Below are positions 63,801-64,000 of a stretch of 64,000 bases of DNA, piece after piece; position 1 is the first letter of the stretch, and each line of letters begins with the position of its first letter. The translations under genes and the position numbers were made by a program. The stretch is taken from contig JADJHE010000016.1 in assembly GCA_016707685.1 (NCBI GenBank), positions 1 to 64,000 of the forward strand. The letters run 5' to 3'. Source of the DNA: Bacteroidota bacterium. GTDB lineage: Bacteria > Bacteroidota > Bacteroidia > 2-12-FULL-35-15. The notes beneath the pieces are model-generated. The model was not told the DNA's origin. It ran no database searches and was given only the letters and a program-made list of their open reading frames with translations.

Positions 63801-64000
63801 AAGCAATAATTTTCACATTGTGTTTTTGAGCGAATTTCAACAACACTTCATTCACGGTATTTTGTTCAGGAATATTGTGACGTTGCAATTCTACATAATA
63901 ATCTTCACCAAAAATATCTAACCACCATTTGAATTCTTTCTCACCTTCATCTTCTCCTTTTTTAAGGATAGTACGAGGAACGGAAGCACCCAAACAACAT
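60841..64000 (-). CDS. dnaE: DNA polymerase III alpha subunit, partial at window edge
   Basis: The replicative polymerase, open to the right edge (3160 bp, 1,052 codons present, about 10 % missing at the N-terminus). The remaining PHP domain (NDSHYVDQEDANAHDILLCI) is followed by the polymerase core GPGRGSAAGSAVAYCIGITNIDP, the catalytic PDIDTDFDDEGRQKVI, and GIHAAGIII, QEQVMLLSQKLAGFS. The tail contains the OB domain (FGGIVTMVHNGITKTGNPW) and a C-terminal tau-binding region. The first codon in view is not the start: TGT-TGT precede the Leu of LGASVP. Confidence 0.97.
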   Translation of the reverse strand, partial: CCLGASVPRTILKKGEDEGEKEFKWWLDIFGEDYYVELQRHNIPEQNTVNEVLLKFAQKHNVKIIASNDSHYVDQEDANAHDILLCINTGEKQSTPTLKEFDDEVSMKGKRFAFYNDQFYFKTTQEMSQLFSDIPQAIDNTNEIVDKISPLKLKQDIMLPNYQIPEGFATQDDYLHHLTYTGAKERYRELSPEIEERLNFELFTIKTMGFAGYFLIVADFIRAGRDIGVFVGPGRGSAAGSAVAYCIGITNIDPIKYNLLFERFLNPDRKSMPDIDTDFDDEGRQKVIDYVVDKYGKNQVAQIVTYGTMAAKMSIKDVARVLDLALPDSNALAKLVPDKPGIELERVLTAPLTGEKSLEEKEGLTGEDMENVKRLREIMNGNDLQAKVLKEALILQGSVRGTGIHAAGIIIAPMDLTDLIPVSTSKESELLITQYDGKVIEDAGVIKMDFLGLKTLTILRDALRMIKQNHGVDIVIDDVPLDDLKTFELYQRGDTNGTFQFESAGMQKYLKELKPDKFADLIAMNALYRPGPIEYIPNFIKRKHGLEPVVYDLAEMEEYLSDTYGITVYQEQVMLLSQKLAGFSKGDADVLRKAMGKKDKATLDKMKSKFMDGATAKGLASDKLEKIWTDWEKFAQYAFNKSHSTCYAFVAFQTAYLKAHYPGEYMASVLTHNLSNIDKITFFMDECKRMGVSVLGPDVNESSYQFSVNKAGQIRFGMGAVKGVGEAAVISIVEEREANGPYKSIFDLVRRINLRAANKKTFESLAYAGGFDSFGIPRATYFNLDGNDNINFLEKAIRYGNGHQDGVNSSQVSLFGEESEVEMPEPTVPACEPWSNLEQLKYEKDVVGFFISGHPLDTYKLEIDNFCYHSVGDVKKIEEYKNKELVFGGIVTMVHNGITKTGNPWGKISIEDYQESIDLAFFGEDYVKFKQYMVHGLFLFIKGKISERFRNSGNWEFKVSSIQLLSELRDKMARNITINVPLKQLSDEFISKFNDIITENEKIQPRNCSLRFKIIDTDENVAIDLPSKRVKISPTNEFLEMLRENNLEFRLN

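Noticed and set aside
60841..64000. Truncated DnaE pseudogene
   Set aside because: The frame is open to the window edge; the missing N-terminus is simply outside the window.

Overview
The window is AT-rich, densely coded chromosome of a Bacteroidota bacterium, probably near Flavobacteriales or Sphingobacteriales; I cannot place it more finely. The evidence is a type IX secretion (T9SS) C-terminal sorting domain, TPR/PD40/OmpA outer-membrane proteins, TPR-SpoIIE phosphatases, DUF4295, zinc-free L28 and L33, BshC, DarA/DarB, and promoter-like boxes of the Bacteroidetes type (TAnnTTTG). No tRNA, rRNA, CRISPR array or intact insertion sequence was seen.

Layout. 1-7,034: GyrI-like protein, T9SS-exported protein, ketopantoate reductase, a tandem array of paired hairpins (3.7-4.0 kb), S1/P1 nuclease, an exported protein and a lipase-like hydrolase. 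7,170-9,047: an AT-richer island with a small HTH protein, a lipoprotein ending in a fulvocin C-like eight-cysteine domain, and a membrane-anchored thioredoxin-like protein. 9.1-16.4 kb (minus strand): PD40 protein, DUF1304, FolD, Ffh, cysteine desulfurase, GlmM. 16.6-20.5 kb (plus): TPR protein, ComA-like phosphosulfolactate synthase, rhodanese, DedA, AroE. 20.7-27.5 kb: PaaZ, two tandem TPR-SpoIIE phosphatases, an exported protein. 27.6-32.3 kb: a compact dialkylresorcinol-type cluster (DarA, DarB, hotdog dehydratase, ABC exporter), followed by an acyl-CoA carboxylase subunit. 34-39 kb: DUF6580 protein, PAS-SpoIIE phosphatase, a CsgG-like exported protein preceded by three very small ORFs, an HTH regulator. 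39.2-41.9 kb: dps-ahpC-ahpD divergent from oxyR with a textbook OxyR box between them. 42-49 kb: secreted rhodanese, MORN/DUF6624 protein, S41 peptidase, OmpA/PD40 lipoprotein, QueE, BshC. 49-55 kb: Nudix, SiaC-like protein, RimO, GxxExxY protein, FtsY, DUF4295, L33, secreted Xaa-Pro aminopeptidase, L28. 55-64 kb (minus): MBOAT/SGNH acylation operon, membrane protein, lipoprotein hydrolase, DnaE (cut by the window edge).

How it works together. One theme is thiol and redox biology: OxyR with Dps/AhpC/AhpD, bacillithiol synthesis (BshC), three rhodanese/thioredoxin-type proteins and the disulfide-rich peptide island. A second is envelope and lipid chemistry: DarA/DarB, the MBOAT-SGNH operon, OmpA/PD40 proteins. 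A third is SpoIIE/SiaC partner-switch-like signalling.

A strong caveat is that sixteen otherwise conserved genes carry single- or two-base indels, nearly all in A/T or G homopolymers, that break the frame in this sequence. Translating around the indel restores normal family members, so I read them as sequencing errors and annotate whole genes across them.
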